Assembly (NCBI RefSeq): GCF_019279795.1
Contig: NC_056737.1
Span: forward strand, 41,269,472-41,333,471
Source of the DNA: Protopterus annectens
Taxonomy: Eukaryota > Chordata > Ceratodontiformes > Protopteridae
Direction of reading: 5' to 3'
Length of the DNA: 64,000 nucleotides
A model generated the notes under the pieces. The model did not search any database and was not told the DNA's origin. It saw only the letters and a list, made by a program, of their open reading frames with translations. Each line of letters starts with the position of its first letter. Positions within the stretch are counted from its first letter, which is position 1. This document shows positions 42,901 through 54,600 of this stretch, piece after piece. The position numbers and the translations under genes are program-made.

Positions 42901-44059
42901 GTAATTGTTGGGGTTCCTAGATATCGTATTTGCAGATGGTCTGTATGATGACAGTGTACTGAAGTCAGGAGTTAGCAGTTCTTTTTTTTTTTTTTTTTTT
43001 GCTACTTTCACAGTTCACATCCCAGTCCTGATTTACATTGTTGAAAAAATGCCTCCATTAACTGTGTAAACCAATTTACCCTTTCAGATTTCTGTTTTTT
43101 TAGTAAATAATAAGCAGAGATTTGCACCATTTTGTTTGCTGCATGGACTACGGACCCAACCCAATTTGTTGCTTTTAGTTCAGCTCGGCCACCCACGGAT
43201 GTCAGAGGGAGAAACTCTTGGTATATACCTCTACAAGGAAAACAAGAGAAAATTAAAGTTCCTTACCAAGAACTGAATGGAAGGTCTCATGCTTAGCCCC
43301 AGACTACTGTTGCAGTGACATTAGAAGTCCAGAGAAATGGAAGGTAGTCCTTAGGCACATTATCCTGGAAGTAAGTCTGTTTCAGGGAAGGCTCTTTGTT
43401 TCCACATATGTGATGAGCTAATCAATTTATTTTATTTACATTTGTTTACCAGGGGAAGGTGCTGATCAAATAATGACCATTTGCAAGCTCAGCCTGGGTT
43501 ACATTCAGAATAGTAACAACAAAAATTTCTATATCAGAGAAGCCAAGATTATTTAAGCAATGTCATCGATATAATATTGTTTATAGACAGTGTGTTCAGC
43601 ACTGGATGAAGTGACAAAACATTCAGAGATAAATATTAGCAATAAGGAATGTGTGTATGTATAAGGCAGAAATATTGAGGTCCAACACATCTTCCAGTTA
43701 AGCAAATGACAAGTGAAACAGGGAAGGTGTGTCCCTGGCTCTCACCTTGAGTGTTGACACCCCTGGGTGAAGCACCAAGCCATACGCCAGATACTCTGAC
43801 CTTAACTGGGAAATCTGCAGTCTTTCAAAGAGGGGAGTTTTAAGAGTTTTTCCTGAAGTGGCAGGTTCTTCCCCTTGAGGAGTTTAAGGGCACAAATAAT
43901 CTAAATGATCCAAGAAAATAGAGGGGTGAAACACTTAGTCCATACTTGCCAGTGGCAGGAAGCATCTTCTGTTGACCTCATGAATCAAAGATGCCCCCTC
44001 CCACTGAAAGTATGACAGTGATACCCACTGTTTCAATCTGCTGCAGACCAGGAAAGAGA
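42901..44059. other. Unassigned stretch with a short L2-like tail
   Basis: No gene is visible. A poly-T run is at 42982-43000. An L2-like LINE tail fragment on the minus strand (TTTATTTACATTTGTTTACC then AGGGGAAGG) is at about 43425-43500. The remainder is unassigned and may be the start of the degenerate array that follows. Confidence 0.4.
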
Positions 44060-46190
44060 GGCCTGGGGCAATGTCCTTGGAAGTCCAAGGCCCTTCTTCA
44101 GAGACTGTCCCCTTTACAGAATTCTGTCTGTGAGGTGTTTTGTGAGGTTGGCTGGAATTTAAGGGTTAATCCATTAGGAGGCCGCCAAGTGTATGCAGGA
44201 TTCAACATGGTTTGGCACCTTCAGGAATTATGGCTGTTGATAGGACCCTTAGTGAAGTCTTCAGCCTGGATATGCAAGCTCTTGCCCATGTAGAAAGTGT
44301 AGTATGGAGCTGTAACCTAGTGGAAGCCTCTGTAATGAGTGGCTGACCTCGGAAACATGTATGACTGGGTAAGAGGGGTCCAGTGATGGAAACTTCCTTC
44401 AGAAAGATCATTTAGTTGAAGTTTCATAAGAAATCTGTCCCTCTAGCTTAAAAAAGGTCCAAGAGGCCACCCAGAATTCAAGAATCATTCTTAAGGAAGG
44501 CTTGAAGCCATATGTGATCTGTGACTGTTTGGCAGCCTCCTCAGAAGTAGAGGGTCAAATGGGACACAGCCTATGCCTGATTGAAGGAGTGAATAGCAGG
44601 GTCTGTCCTTCATGCAAGCAATTGTTTTCATGTGATCATGTCTGAAATTTCACAGAGAGACTTGGACTTCCCTGGAGTGGCAAAGTAAGAGCATTCAATC
44701 CTGTAGAAATAATTTGTCTAGTTGAAGTGGAGACAAGTTTATTCAAGGATGGCCTGAGATCAGGGAACTTGTCCTGCTGAAAGACTTAGTGGCATATATG
44801 ATCTGTTAAATTTGTTACAGTTTGCCAGGTTCTAGGGGAATGGAATCTGAGGCAGCACAGATGTTCCTTCTACATAGAGTGAGGATGTCAGGTGACCATA
44901 TATCTCTCAGGAGGTGGTGTTTCATTTCCAGAATCTGAAATGTCACAAAGTCCCTCAAATGGAGTGAAAGTCAGGACATTGGAAGTCTTAATGCATCAGT
45001 CTATTAATCAGCAATGGGATCAAGTTTCCAGAGGTCAGCATGAGGTGGTGGGTCCATGCACCTTAAGGGTACAAGGGGCAGGTGTGATCTGTTATGATTA
45101 TTTATTTCATGTTTTTATTTGCATGCATTTCCTGGGAAAGTCCATCTGGGCCATACAAGATCCCTTTTCAGCAGAGGTCTGGGGGAAAATTTTCCACATA
45201 AATCAGTAATAATAAAATAAGATACAAATTGTGACATATAAATCAAAATGAGAATTAAGCAGTTATACATATTAATAAGCAAGTACAAATGAAGACTTAA
45301 TTGATCAAAGAAGGAGAAAAGTAAAGGGCAAGAATATATTATGACATGATCAGATGCAGGAGTAAGAAATGGATTAGTAGTTAAGTAAAAAGTAGACAAA
45401 GTGTTGATAGGATAAAACTTAAAACAGCTTTTTAGATAAGCAAAGATTAGGTATTGATGATGCAAGCAGCAGTCCTCTAACTTTTGAGTCTGAAATGTTG
45501 CAGTTCCTCAGACTGCTATAAAATAGTATATTCAAGGTATCATAAGCCTGAATAAGAGAAAGTCTGCCTGTATGAGGCTAAGGTAGGTTTAGGCATCCTT
45601 CAGGAGAATGAAGGGTCAAGTAGCACCCTCAGCCTGTCCATGCCAACAGGACCAGAAGGCTGGGACAATTTATACCACAAGTTGCAGCCCTTCTTTCACC
45701 TTGTCTGAAGTTTCACAATGTCCTTCAGACTGCTGAGGAGTGTTAAACACAAGGCATTGGAAGTCTGGATGAGAAATGACAAACTCATCCAAGATGAGTT
45801 CCATGAGAAAACAGCTGTACCTATCCATAAGAGGGGATGGCAGAAACTATTCCATCTTGCAAGTAGCAACCCTCAAGCCTTCAGGTCTGAAATGTCACAA
45901 GTCCTCAGACTGCCCTGGACAACTAAAATGAGAGCATCAGAAGCCTGGATTGGAGGTGATCTGCTAATTTGAGGCTGAGTTGAGTTCTATCAGGTTAACC
46001 TCAGACAAGGGGATCATCCTATTGAACAGCAAAAAATGCATGCATGATCTGACATGTTTGGGCTGCCTGAAGGAGTTGTGGAAAATGGATTTTTTTAGAT
46101 CTTTCAAAGACCAAGTCTTCATTGTAGATACCCAGTGCACTAGTGTTCACATAGGGTCATGGTATCTCCCTTTTAGAAAACATAAGTGCA
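44060..46190. repeat. Degenerate tandem array, units of about 180-290 bp
   Basis: The phrase TCTGAAAT-T-CACA followed by TCCTCAGACTGC recurs at about 44640, 44933, 45488, 45704 and 45883. The phrase ATGATCTGTTA...GTTTGGCTGCC-like recurs at about 44513, 44796, 45088 and 46048. Unit spacing is about 180-290 bp, lengthened by an L2-like tail insertion at 45100-45190 and the AT-rich stretch to 45470. The array reads as an old satellite or as repeated sequence belonging to the DIRS fragment next to it. There is no coding signature. Confidence 0.5.
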
Positions 46191-46199
46191 AGAGGTGAC

Positions 46200-47059
46200 A
46201 CTTAGATTCCCCCAAATGAATCTCCTACCAGTGACACTGATTTCATTCAAGGAAAAGGTTCCCCATAGAGTCCTCCCTTGAGGATGTCTCATTCGAGGAG
46301 ATTCTGGAACTTCTTGGGGGGGGGGGGTTGGTCATTCCAAGATCCTTCTCCAGAGGAGTCACTGTTCCTCAAAGCTTTTGGCTATGGCCCATCTACTTCT
46401 TGGTTGCCCCCCCAGCGATGAGATGATAGACATAATCTCACTGAGGGCGTGGAATGAATCAGACATAGCTGAACCTATCCCTAAGAAGCCTGATAAATTT
46501 TTGGAAGTTACTAAAAATAGACTCCATTGAAGTAAGGGTCCTGCTGTAGATTCAATGGTAGTGACAGCAACCAGCAAGAGGGAGCTAAAAGACAAGAGCT
46601 CCCCTGTCCATTCAGTCAACAGGGAGTCACATGCATTGGGCAGATTTGGGAAGCATATATACACCTCATCTACTTTTGCAGTGAGCACTTTGAATTATCT
46701 GGCACATACCAGCTTCCAGAGAGAATTCACCAAGGAGATCGACAAATCTGTTCCAGGGACCTTGTCTGTGGATCAAAGGAAGGCTATTGATTCACAGTTG
46801 GCTACCCACCAATCCCTTTCCAATGCCTCTATGTGCCTTATCTCTAATGTTACAGAGGGTGCATCTAGAGCAGCTGGTACATGTATTTCCTTCAGAAAGC
46901 ATATCTGGATGTGGCTTTGCAATTTCGAGGAACATTTCAAAATGTCCTTCATCAATGTCCCATGTGATGGATCAACTTTGGTCTTAAAGTCAAAGAAACT
47001 ATCCCCAGAAGTGAGTATGGTAAATTCCTTTCTGCTGTATGGATCAGATTCTCAACACC
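46200..47059 (+). mobile_element. DIRS gag-region fragment (fossil)
   Basis: This matches the downstream half of the gag-like region of the DIRS element at 9700-10560, for instance SSPVHSVNRESHALGRFGKH here against SSSVHPPNRESWAMDRFGK there. The AAGTGAGT-like, ACATCCTTG and AAAAGAGACC stretches also match. It is a partial, broken fossil ending at the MITE insertion at 47068. Confidence 0.75.
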
Positions 47060-47067
47060 TCAACAGA

Positions 47068-47384
47068 CATACCTCTCAACCTCTTAGAGCAAGAAATCTG
47101 GACAAATCCATAAATAAAATTGGGACAAAGGCCCTAAAATAGGGACAATTTTTAAATATTACTCTTACAAACTTAGAAAGCTGATAAGATAACGTTTTGC
47201 ATTAGCATAACTTTTCTGAAGGGTATAAAGTCTGAAATCCAAATGCCTGGCATTATTTTCTAACTTCAGTCTTTAATGATTTGCCACTAATTTGCTAGAA
47301 AGCTACAATTTTATGAAAAATGGACCAAAAATATGAGGCAAAAATGTGGACATTCTGCAAAAATCTGTACAGTTGAGAGGTATG
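47068..47384. mobile_element. hAT-like MITE, 317 bp
   Basis: Terminal inverted repeats CATACCTCTCAAC (left) and GTTGAGAGGTATG (right) are flanked by a perfect 8-bp target duplication TCAACAGA (47060-47067 and 47385-47392). An 8-bp duplication fits hAT-type transposition. It has no coding capacity and shares subterminal sequence with the 1.1-kb element at 16776-17883. Confidence 0.85.
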
Positions 47385-47652
47385 TCAACAGACCTTGAGA
47401 ATTTCCAAGATCGCTGCACATTCAGTAACACCATAATTCTGGCTCTCACAGTCTGAAAACAGAAACTTAGCAGAGAAAGCCAGTAAACCTAGATTTGTGG
47501 GTAAATTTCAGTAACTGACTAGTAGGGGCACTGCCTGGATGCCAGAAAAAAGAAAAAGACCTGGATGAAAATCAGTTATATAAGGGGAATTGAAAACACA
47601 TACTGGGAGAAGTACTGCAGTTATTCAACAATAAGCAGTGCAAGCTCTAGAC

Positions 47653-48447
47653 ATGACTTCCAGTAACCTAGAGGAAAGTACAAGGCAACTGCACACAGCT
47701 TTGATTAAAATAAACAAAACACTGATGGGGGATGTCAACTCAAACAATAAAAGGCTGGAAAAAATGGAAGAAGCTTTAAACAGATATTCAAATAAGGTGA
47801 CAGAACTGCAAAACTCAGATTGAAATGAAGAAAAGGCAGTCTGAATATGATACTGCACAAGAAGAGATGTTTCAAAAATAATAGAATTAGAGGACAGGGG
47901 ATGTAGAGAAAACCTAAGATTTTCTGCTGTACCAGAGAAGCTGGAAGGAACAGATTGTATTAATTTTATGAAAGCACAAATAAGCAACTGGACTGGTATT
48001 CCACAAGAGGAATTGTTAATTGAAAGGGCACATAGAGTGTATGATCTAAATCTTGTTATGAGAAAAGAACCTAGACCTTTAATAGTAAAGATGCAGTTTT
48101 ATCAACAGAAGGAGTTGATTCTGACAAAACAGTGGCAGAAGGACAAGGTACTAAAAGTGGGAGACAGCAGAGTAGATGTGGAGAATAACTACTCGTACAC
48201 CAGACAGAAGAGGAGTAAATATATTCCATTATTTAGGGAATGTCGAGAAACATGCATGAGATTCAAACTGCTGTACCCAGCCATCTTCAAATATTTTTCC
48301 CTGGAGGGACAAAGTAATTTTTTGATGAAGTACATGCCAAGGAGGAAATACAAAAGTTTGTCCAACAAAGGGAAAGCTGTGAAACAGAAGGAGGTTCTGT
48401 TTTGTGTCCTTCTGGCGATAAGGACTACAGAGAGACTAAGCCTGTGA
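47653..48447 (+). pseudogene. L1-type ORF1 protein, copy 3
   Basis: The N-terminal coiled-coil part (TSSNLEESTRQLHTALIKIN, ...KRLEKMEEALNRYSNKVTEL) is open from 47653 to about 47820. After a stop/frameshift region the protein continues open at 47968-48447: QISNWTGIPQEELLIERAHR, then RPLIVKMQFYQQKELILTKQ, RVDVENNYSYTRQKRSKY and RFKLLYPAIFKYF. This is the RRM plus C-terminal domain order of L1 ORF1p (Transposase_22), an RNA-binding chaperone of the L1 particle. The CTD Arg/Lys cluster is present. It would otherwise be about 260 residues, a bit shorter than mammalian ORF1p. Confidence 0.8.
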
Positions 48448-49886
48448 AATATTTTCTACTGTTTCAGTGGAAAATGCCTGAGAGAAAGAAGACAACATAA
48501 AAGTAAACTAGAAGAATTCAGAATACACTGGAAATGAAACAGAAACAGGATTTGAGAGATGGTTATAAACAAGAATAAAGGTAGTAACTTGGAAATTGAC
48601 AAATGAGGGGATGATAAATAATTATATTTGTGAAACATGACAGAACAAGAAAATCTGAAAATATTGGACTTCCTTGGACTTTGTTAAACTTGTAGGGGAC
48701 TTTAAAGCATATACCCTGCTTCATGTTATCAATGTTTGGAGAATGAAATCAGTAACTTGGAAACTGACAAATGTGGGATTACAAAACAATAATTATACTT
48801 GTGAAACATGGCAGAACAAGAGAATTTGGAAATATTGGATTTTTGTGGACTTTGTTGAACTTGTAGGGGGCTCTAAAGTTTACACCCTACTTTATGTCAA
48901 TCTTGGAAAAATACTTGTGAGAGGGGAAGAGGAGAGTGAAAGTTAACTATAAGTATTTTTTTAAAGGTACTATAATGGTGCATGAATTCCTTTGCAAGCT
49001 ATGAAGTAAAGCTTTTTCAGTTATTTTTAAATGTAATGGGGATACTAATATAAACAGGTGCTTTTTATTTTTCTCCCTTCTTCTCTCTTTTCCTTTGTCC
49101 AGTTTTAATGTAGGCACTGCAATGTAAAAAAAAGGGGGGGGGGGTTTGGTTAAAAGAGCATGACAAAAGAAAAATGAGTGTGCTTTTTCTCAAGCTTGCA
49201 TAGAGAAATTACTGGGTCAAGGCCCTTGGCTTTATCCAGTAGCAAGTTTTAACAGAGAGAAAGTAAATTAAAAAGAATATTAAATATTATAAGGCTTTTT
49301 TTCTAGTAAGCAGTTTTGTGTCTGGCTTGCATGTCACTAGATGACAATCTGAAAAAGAGAAATAGTTGGCAAAAGAGTTTATTGAAAGCATTCAAGTGTT
49401 TTCTTAGCTGGGAGAGCTATAAAGATAAGACAAAACTAGACAGCAGTTACTAAAAGTACAGATTGTACCATACATCTTAGCATGAATGATCTTCCTTTTT
49501 GGTTAACCCTAGTCTGTCTATGTGGCTATCAATTTAGAACTTTTGTTCTTATTAGGAAGCTAAAACTTCAAATATTGAAGATGTACATAGTTTTGTGTGT
49601 TATTATGTTAATAGGTTTTGGGGGTTATGGGGGGGTGAGGGTCTATATTAGGGCATTTAAATGCCATAACATCAAACACATCATTGACATGTATTCAGCA
49701 AAAAACACTGAATGGTCTCACAGATAAATACATAAAAGAAAGAGTAGTGAACCATATTAAAAAATGTAGAGTACAAATAGCTGTGTTACAGGAGACACAT
49801 TTAGAAGAAATGAACATGTGTATTTGATAAAGAAAGGTTTTCAGGACGGTTATTCAGCAGAATACCTGGGGCAAATTAAAAGAGGA

Positions 49887-50557
49887 TGTAGAATAGTGTG
49901 TATGTGTTGTACCTTTAAGAATCTTTTCAAGGGCAGCACATGCATATAAATAGCAAGCACATGCTAGCTTCAGTGCCATTTTGGCAGTGCAGCCAGAGCG
50001 TGAGCATATATGAGTGTGATAGCTAGTTTGTTTATAAGTTTATCTAAGTTAAAGTTATTAAGCCTCAATCCTGATGTGTTTGTACATAATAAGGGTTCCT
50101 ATTAGATGTTTGACAGCTTAGGTTGTCGAATGCCTAATTATCAACACCTAAGCATCGAACATTTAAAATTGCGAACAGCCACATACGCAAATTCTTTCTT
50201 CAGGAAAGAATTTGCTTGGCCGTTATCAGGGATTTGCCCTTTCCCCAGTGTAGAAAGATCTCAGAGTTGGTATATTTAGTTAGGGGGGTTTGGAGGGCAC
50301 AGCCCCCCACATCGGGGGTGGGGCAAAGCCCCCCACTATGTTTGGTTCAGAAGTTTATTTTATTTTGTGATGTATTAGTGAATTCTTTCCTGAGGAAAGA
50401 ATGGCCGTTCACGATTTTAAGGTTTCGACACTTAGGTGTCAATATTTAGAGATTTGACAACCTAAGCTGTCAAATATGTAATATAGACCCCATAATAAAG
50501 CTGGTTGAATAGAACCCACAGAAGTTCGTCTGTTTCATTCTGACCAGACGAGAGACA
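49887..50557. mobile_element. Solo LTR (fossil) carrying a foldback element
   Basis: It begins TGTAGAATAGTG and ends GAGAGACA (TG...CA) and is flanked by a 5-bp direct repeat GAGGA (49882-49886 and 50558-50562) in L1 DNA. A TATAAATAGC box (about 49945) and AATAAAG (about 50493) are present. Without the inserted foldback element it is about 265 bp. No internal retroviral region is present. Which LTR family it belongs to is not clear. Confidence 0.7.
50093..50490. mobile_element. Foldback element D, 398 bp, perfect 8-bp duplication
   Basis: CATAATAA occurs immediately on both sides (50085-50092 and 50491-50498). The ends are GGGTTCCTATTAGATGTTTG (left) and, inverted, GGGTCTATATTACATATTTG. The arms of about 110-120 bp (50093-50215 and 50380-50490) are inverted copies. 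Each is a row of small hairpins: TTGACAACCTAAGCTGTCAA, TCGACACTTAGGTGTCAA and AATTCTTTCCTGAGGAAAGA on the right, with matching versions on the left. The centre (50236-50338) holds the shared core AGAGTTGGTATATTTAGTTA and G-rich/C-rich hairpins. It has no coding capacity. Confidence 0.85.
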
Positions 50558-51568
50558 GAGGAGTACTTATATTAATTCCTAGAGAAGCTCCAGTAGTAAT
50601 AAAAGAGGAAAAAAAAGATAATGGTAGATTTGTAGTACTAAGGGGCTACTGGCAAGGGAGGAGGATTACACTGGCATGTATTTATATTCCACCTAAAACT
50701 GCTATAACGTAGCTTAAGACAATTCTGGGAGAAATAATCAGCTTTCAACAAGGAATATTACTTATAGATAGGGACTGGAATTTGGTTTGCCTCAATGAAG
50801 ATGTGTCTGGAGGGCCCAGAAGGGAAAATATAACAAAGCTTATGGAGCCTATAACAAGGAAGATAACAAAATATCCTGTAGAAGTACTGGAAATATTTTG
50901 AAAATTTTATGAAAGTCTGTTTAAAGCAGAGAAATATGGAAATCAAGAAAAGGTACAAATGGAAAAGTTTATGGAAGAATTAAATATGCCGAGGTTAAAG
51001 CTAGATGAGGCTCAATTACCAACAGTTAAGATAGGAGGAGATGATATAGAAATGGTGATGTACAACCAATCTAGAGGAAAGTCCCCAGGAATAGATGGTA
51101 TTCCAGTGGAAGTTTGGAAACTAGGAGGGAAAAACTGATAAAGATCTGGAAAATTTTGTTCAACAGTATTTTAAGAGGAGGAGAAGTGCCTACATCCTGG
51201 AAGAAAGCGGTGGTAGATGTAATACTTAAAGAGGGTAAAGTTCTGTCAGATCCAGTTTCCTACAGGCCCCATTTCAATATTAAACTATGATTATAAAGTG
51301 TTTATGCCAATAATGGCTAAATGAATGGCAAAAATTATTCCAAAATTGATAGATATGGATCAGTGTGGCTTTGTGGAGAGAAGGCAAACATTTGATAACA
51401 TTAACAGCACACTGATGATCCAGAGGGAAGCAGAATGTAAGAAAATACCACTGTTGTTAGTGGGTCTTAATGCAAAGAAAGTATTTCACAGAGTAAGCTG
51501 GGACTTCACCAGCAGGGCAATGGAAGTAGTTGTTTTTCCTGATAAAATTATAAGGTTGATTAGGCGTG

Positions 51569-51777
<209 letters not shown>

Positions 51778-51780
51778 CAT

Positions 51781-53094
51781 ACATACTTTAACCATAAATT
51801 ATGCAAAATGGCAGTCCAGTAGCATTATCTCTATGGAATACTAGACACCTTCCAGGACACCATAGCCTTTGGATTCTTGGACATGTATAGCTGCAAAAGT
51901 GATACTTGAATTGATGGAATGGCACCACCAGGGAAAGAACTTCTGGCTTAATTTAACTTAGCATATTAAACTTCACCAGTCACAAACATGGAAAGCATTC
52001 ACAGACTGGTAGCTTATTTCTGGTTCTGTGTGCAGCTTCAGCCACATGAGATTAAGCACCAACAGGTCTTGATCCCCTTAGACATCCATAAACGTGTTAG
52101 ACTGAATGGATCAGTGTGCTAATTCCCTTTGCTGACAGATCCACATAATCTACCAAACCAAATTTTTGTTAACAGCAAAGGACTGCAGTTATTCCCCATT
52201 AATAAGGAATTTCTAGTGAGTGCATTTCATGCTGTGCTGGGCAACAGTCACTGACTGACCACTAGGCCTCCCCCTCCTTGGGTAATGTGTGGACTAGGCT
52301 CATGTGATGATTGACCACTAGGCCTCCCCCTTTTGGGTAGTATGTGGACTAGGTTCATGTGATGATTGACCACTAGGCCTCCCCCTCCTTGGGTAATATG
52401 TGGACTAGACTCATGCGATGATTGACCACTAGGCCTCCCTCTCCTTGGATATTATGTGGACTAGGCTCATGTGAGTGCTTTTCCCTCTCATGGAATACAG
52501 AGGTATAGTTCATGTCACATTAGTTCTTCTTTAACACTATCAGTTTGAAACTTGGTAATGGCTGACTTTACACATGTTTCTAAGTGGAGAAACAGAAAAC
52601 TAAGCAGGACTCCCTCAATTATTAAGCGAAGAGGGAAGAGCCCATTGACAAATCTCGCCCCCAGCAGTTGCATCAGATGCAGCTTACTGAAGTCTGTTTC
52701 ACATTTGCCATACTGCTACTCAAGTCCTTGTGTATGAGTCTCATGCCATGACATGATCTAATGAACTGGGAATCTGGTTGTTTGTGAATGTTGCCCAAAG
52801 TTGTGAGGTAAAAGCCTTCTTAGATCTGGCACTGTCATAGGATTTATTAACCATCTGAGGTTAAACACAAGGATAAAGCCAGTAACTGACAAGTGTCATA
52901 AAAGAAAGTTGAAAATATCTTTGAGTTAAGGAGGATGTGAAATCATTCAAAATGGGTGAGGTCCCTGCAGTCCAGCTGCACTGATTGTCAAAGAAAGTGG
53001 ATCCCCTGCCATCTGTGGGGATTCATGGACCTTGCATGGGTCACTCAGCTTCCCTTCAGGTGCACTTCCCCATAGTGGTTGCCATGACTGGCTC
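51781..53094. other. Unassigned stretch containing a minisatellite
   Basis: Apart from the minisatellite at 52253-52474, I see no gene, known repeat or RNA in this stretch. Confidence 0.4.
52253..52474. repeat. Minisatellite, four 56-bp units
   Basis: Units start at 52253, 52309, 52364 and 52420 with GA-TGACCACTAGGCCTCCC, followed by CTTGGGTAAT-TGTGGACTAG and CTCATGTGAT. The units differ at only a few positions, so the array is fairly young. Confidence 0.95.
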
Positions 53095-54600
53095 TATTTT
53101 ATTTTATTTATTTTTTATTTTATTTAAGCTTGATGACCGGGGAAGTCCACTGGGCCAAGAATAGCCCGTTTTCAGTGGAGGCCTGGGGAGAAAAGCTCCA
53201 CAATAATTGCAAGTTACATTTCACACGTTAGAAAAGGACATAGTTCATACAGCTAATTAAAGATTTACAGATAAGCTCCATGATATTTGCAATTGGCTTG
53301 TCACAATGTTACAAAATGAAAAGACATAATTCAATACAGAAATTTCAACATTTACATAAAGCAAATATTTTTGTTATAAACTCAATTGTAGGTTTAACAT
53401 TTCAAAATATATAGCTACTAGCCATTAGTAGGTTAGGAAAATATTATGCATGGAGAAGGTAGTAGTATAATTGAGACTGGAGAGTATAGTACAATAGATA
53501 TTAGAGAGAAAATTTGTTTTTATTGGAGAGTGTAGTACAACAGATATTAGATATTAGATGGAAAATTGGTTTTTGGTAGGGGAGAGATTGTTTTGGGTGG
53601 GATGAAGTAATAGCAGAGGTAGTTGGATGAGTTAGTGCAAGGTGGAATGTGGGGGGGTTAAGTTGGAGGGTGGCAAGGGCATTCCCATTTGGAAAAAAGA
53701 TGAGAGAGTAGCTGAGATTTATGGTTAGGTAGGTTGCGTAGGTGTGTGGGGAAAGAGTTCCACTGTTTAGCTAAGGAGTGGGACAGCAGGAGGTTGTGCA
53801 GGTTTATGGACCTGAATGAGATTTTAGTTTTTGGATCTGAGTGAGTGGTTGGGAATGTAAGGTTTTAAGGAACTAGTGAGAGCTGGGCAGTTGGGCAGGT
53901 TTAAAGATGAGCTTGTGGGCAATGGTGAGCTTTAGGTAACTGAGGTAGTTGGGTAGTTCAAGCCAGTTGAGAGTGAGGAGGGAGTGTCAGTGGTGGGATG
54001 AGTTTTTTTGAATTGGTTGCAGATTTGGAGATCTTGTGGTAGCAGGATTCAAGTTTGGACCAATGGCCAAGATGGAGATTGGTGAAAAGAGGGGCACCAT
54101 ACATAAGGGAGGTGAGTAGGAAGGTGGATGCAAGAGTTTGACGGGTAGAGGGGCTTAGGAAGCAGTTGTGTCTGTAGAGGTGACCTAACTTTTGGTGGGT
54201 TTTTTTGATTGCAGCATGGATGTGGGTATCAAATGTTAGTCCTTCATCAATAACGATGCCAAAAAGCTTGGTGTTGGGAACGATTTCAAGGAGGGTATTG
54301 TTTTGGCTCTGTATGGTGAATGTGGATTTATCAATGGAGTTTTTGGTAAGGGAAAAAAACATTAGTTTGGTTTTATTTGCATTTAGTGCCAGATGATTAG
54401 ACTGCATCCAGGTTTCTGTTTTGGAGAAGGCTAGTTGGGTTTTTGCTAGGAGCTTGGAGGGAGAGAAGTCTGAGCAGATGATTATTGAGTCATCTGCATA
54501 TTGGATGACAGATGAGTCTGGAAGGAGCAGCAGTCGCCAAACAGAAAACAATCAGTGAGAAGGTTAGCAACTACAGAAATAGGGCAGTCTATCATTTTGG
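53095..54600 (-). mobile_element. L2-like LINE, 5'-truncated
   Basis: This minus-strand element has the second half of RT (53958-54551), a decayed C-terminus, and a 3' UTR ending CCACTGAAAACGGGC...GGACTTCCCCGGTCATCAAG, followed by AAATAAAATAAAAAATAAA-type sequence at 53095-53135. The same tail is present at 16190-16290, 43425-43500 and 45100-45190. Confidence 0.75.
53958..54551 (-). CDS. L2-like reverse transcriptase, C-terminal half
   Basis: This open stretch of 197 codons begins just before motif C: SVIQYADDSIIICSDFSPSK (catalytic Asp-Asp), followed by TWMQSNHLALNANKTKLMFF (the W-x-x-x-N-x-L-x-L-N-x-x-K-T block of L2/Jockey-group RTs), NTKLFGIVIDEGLTFDTHI (motif E and thumb) and SLMYGAPLF. 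Motifs A and B upstream are degraded beyond 54551. It belongs to a 5'-truncated LINE and has no start of its own. The clade could also be Rex1/CR1-like. Confidence 0.75.
   Translation of the reverse strand: MFSVWRLLLLPDSSVIQYADDSIIICSDFSPSKLLAKTQLAFSKTETWMQSNHLALNANKTKLMFFSLTKNSIDKSTFTIQSQNNTLLEIVPNTKLFGIVIDEGLTFDTHIHAAIKKTHQKLGHLYRHNCFLSPSTRQTLASTFLLTSLMYGAPLFTNLHLGHWSKLESCYHKISKSATNSKKLIPPLTLPPHSQLA

Noticed and set aside
46555-47142. 195-codon open frame as a host gene
   Set aside because: It aligns with the gag-like region of the DIRS element at 9900-10560 and runs into the MITE at 47068.
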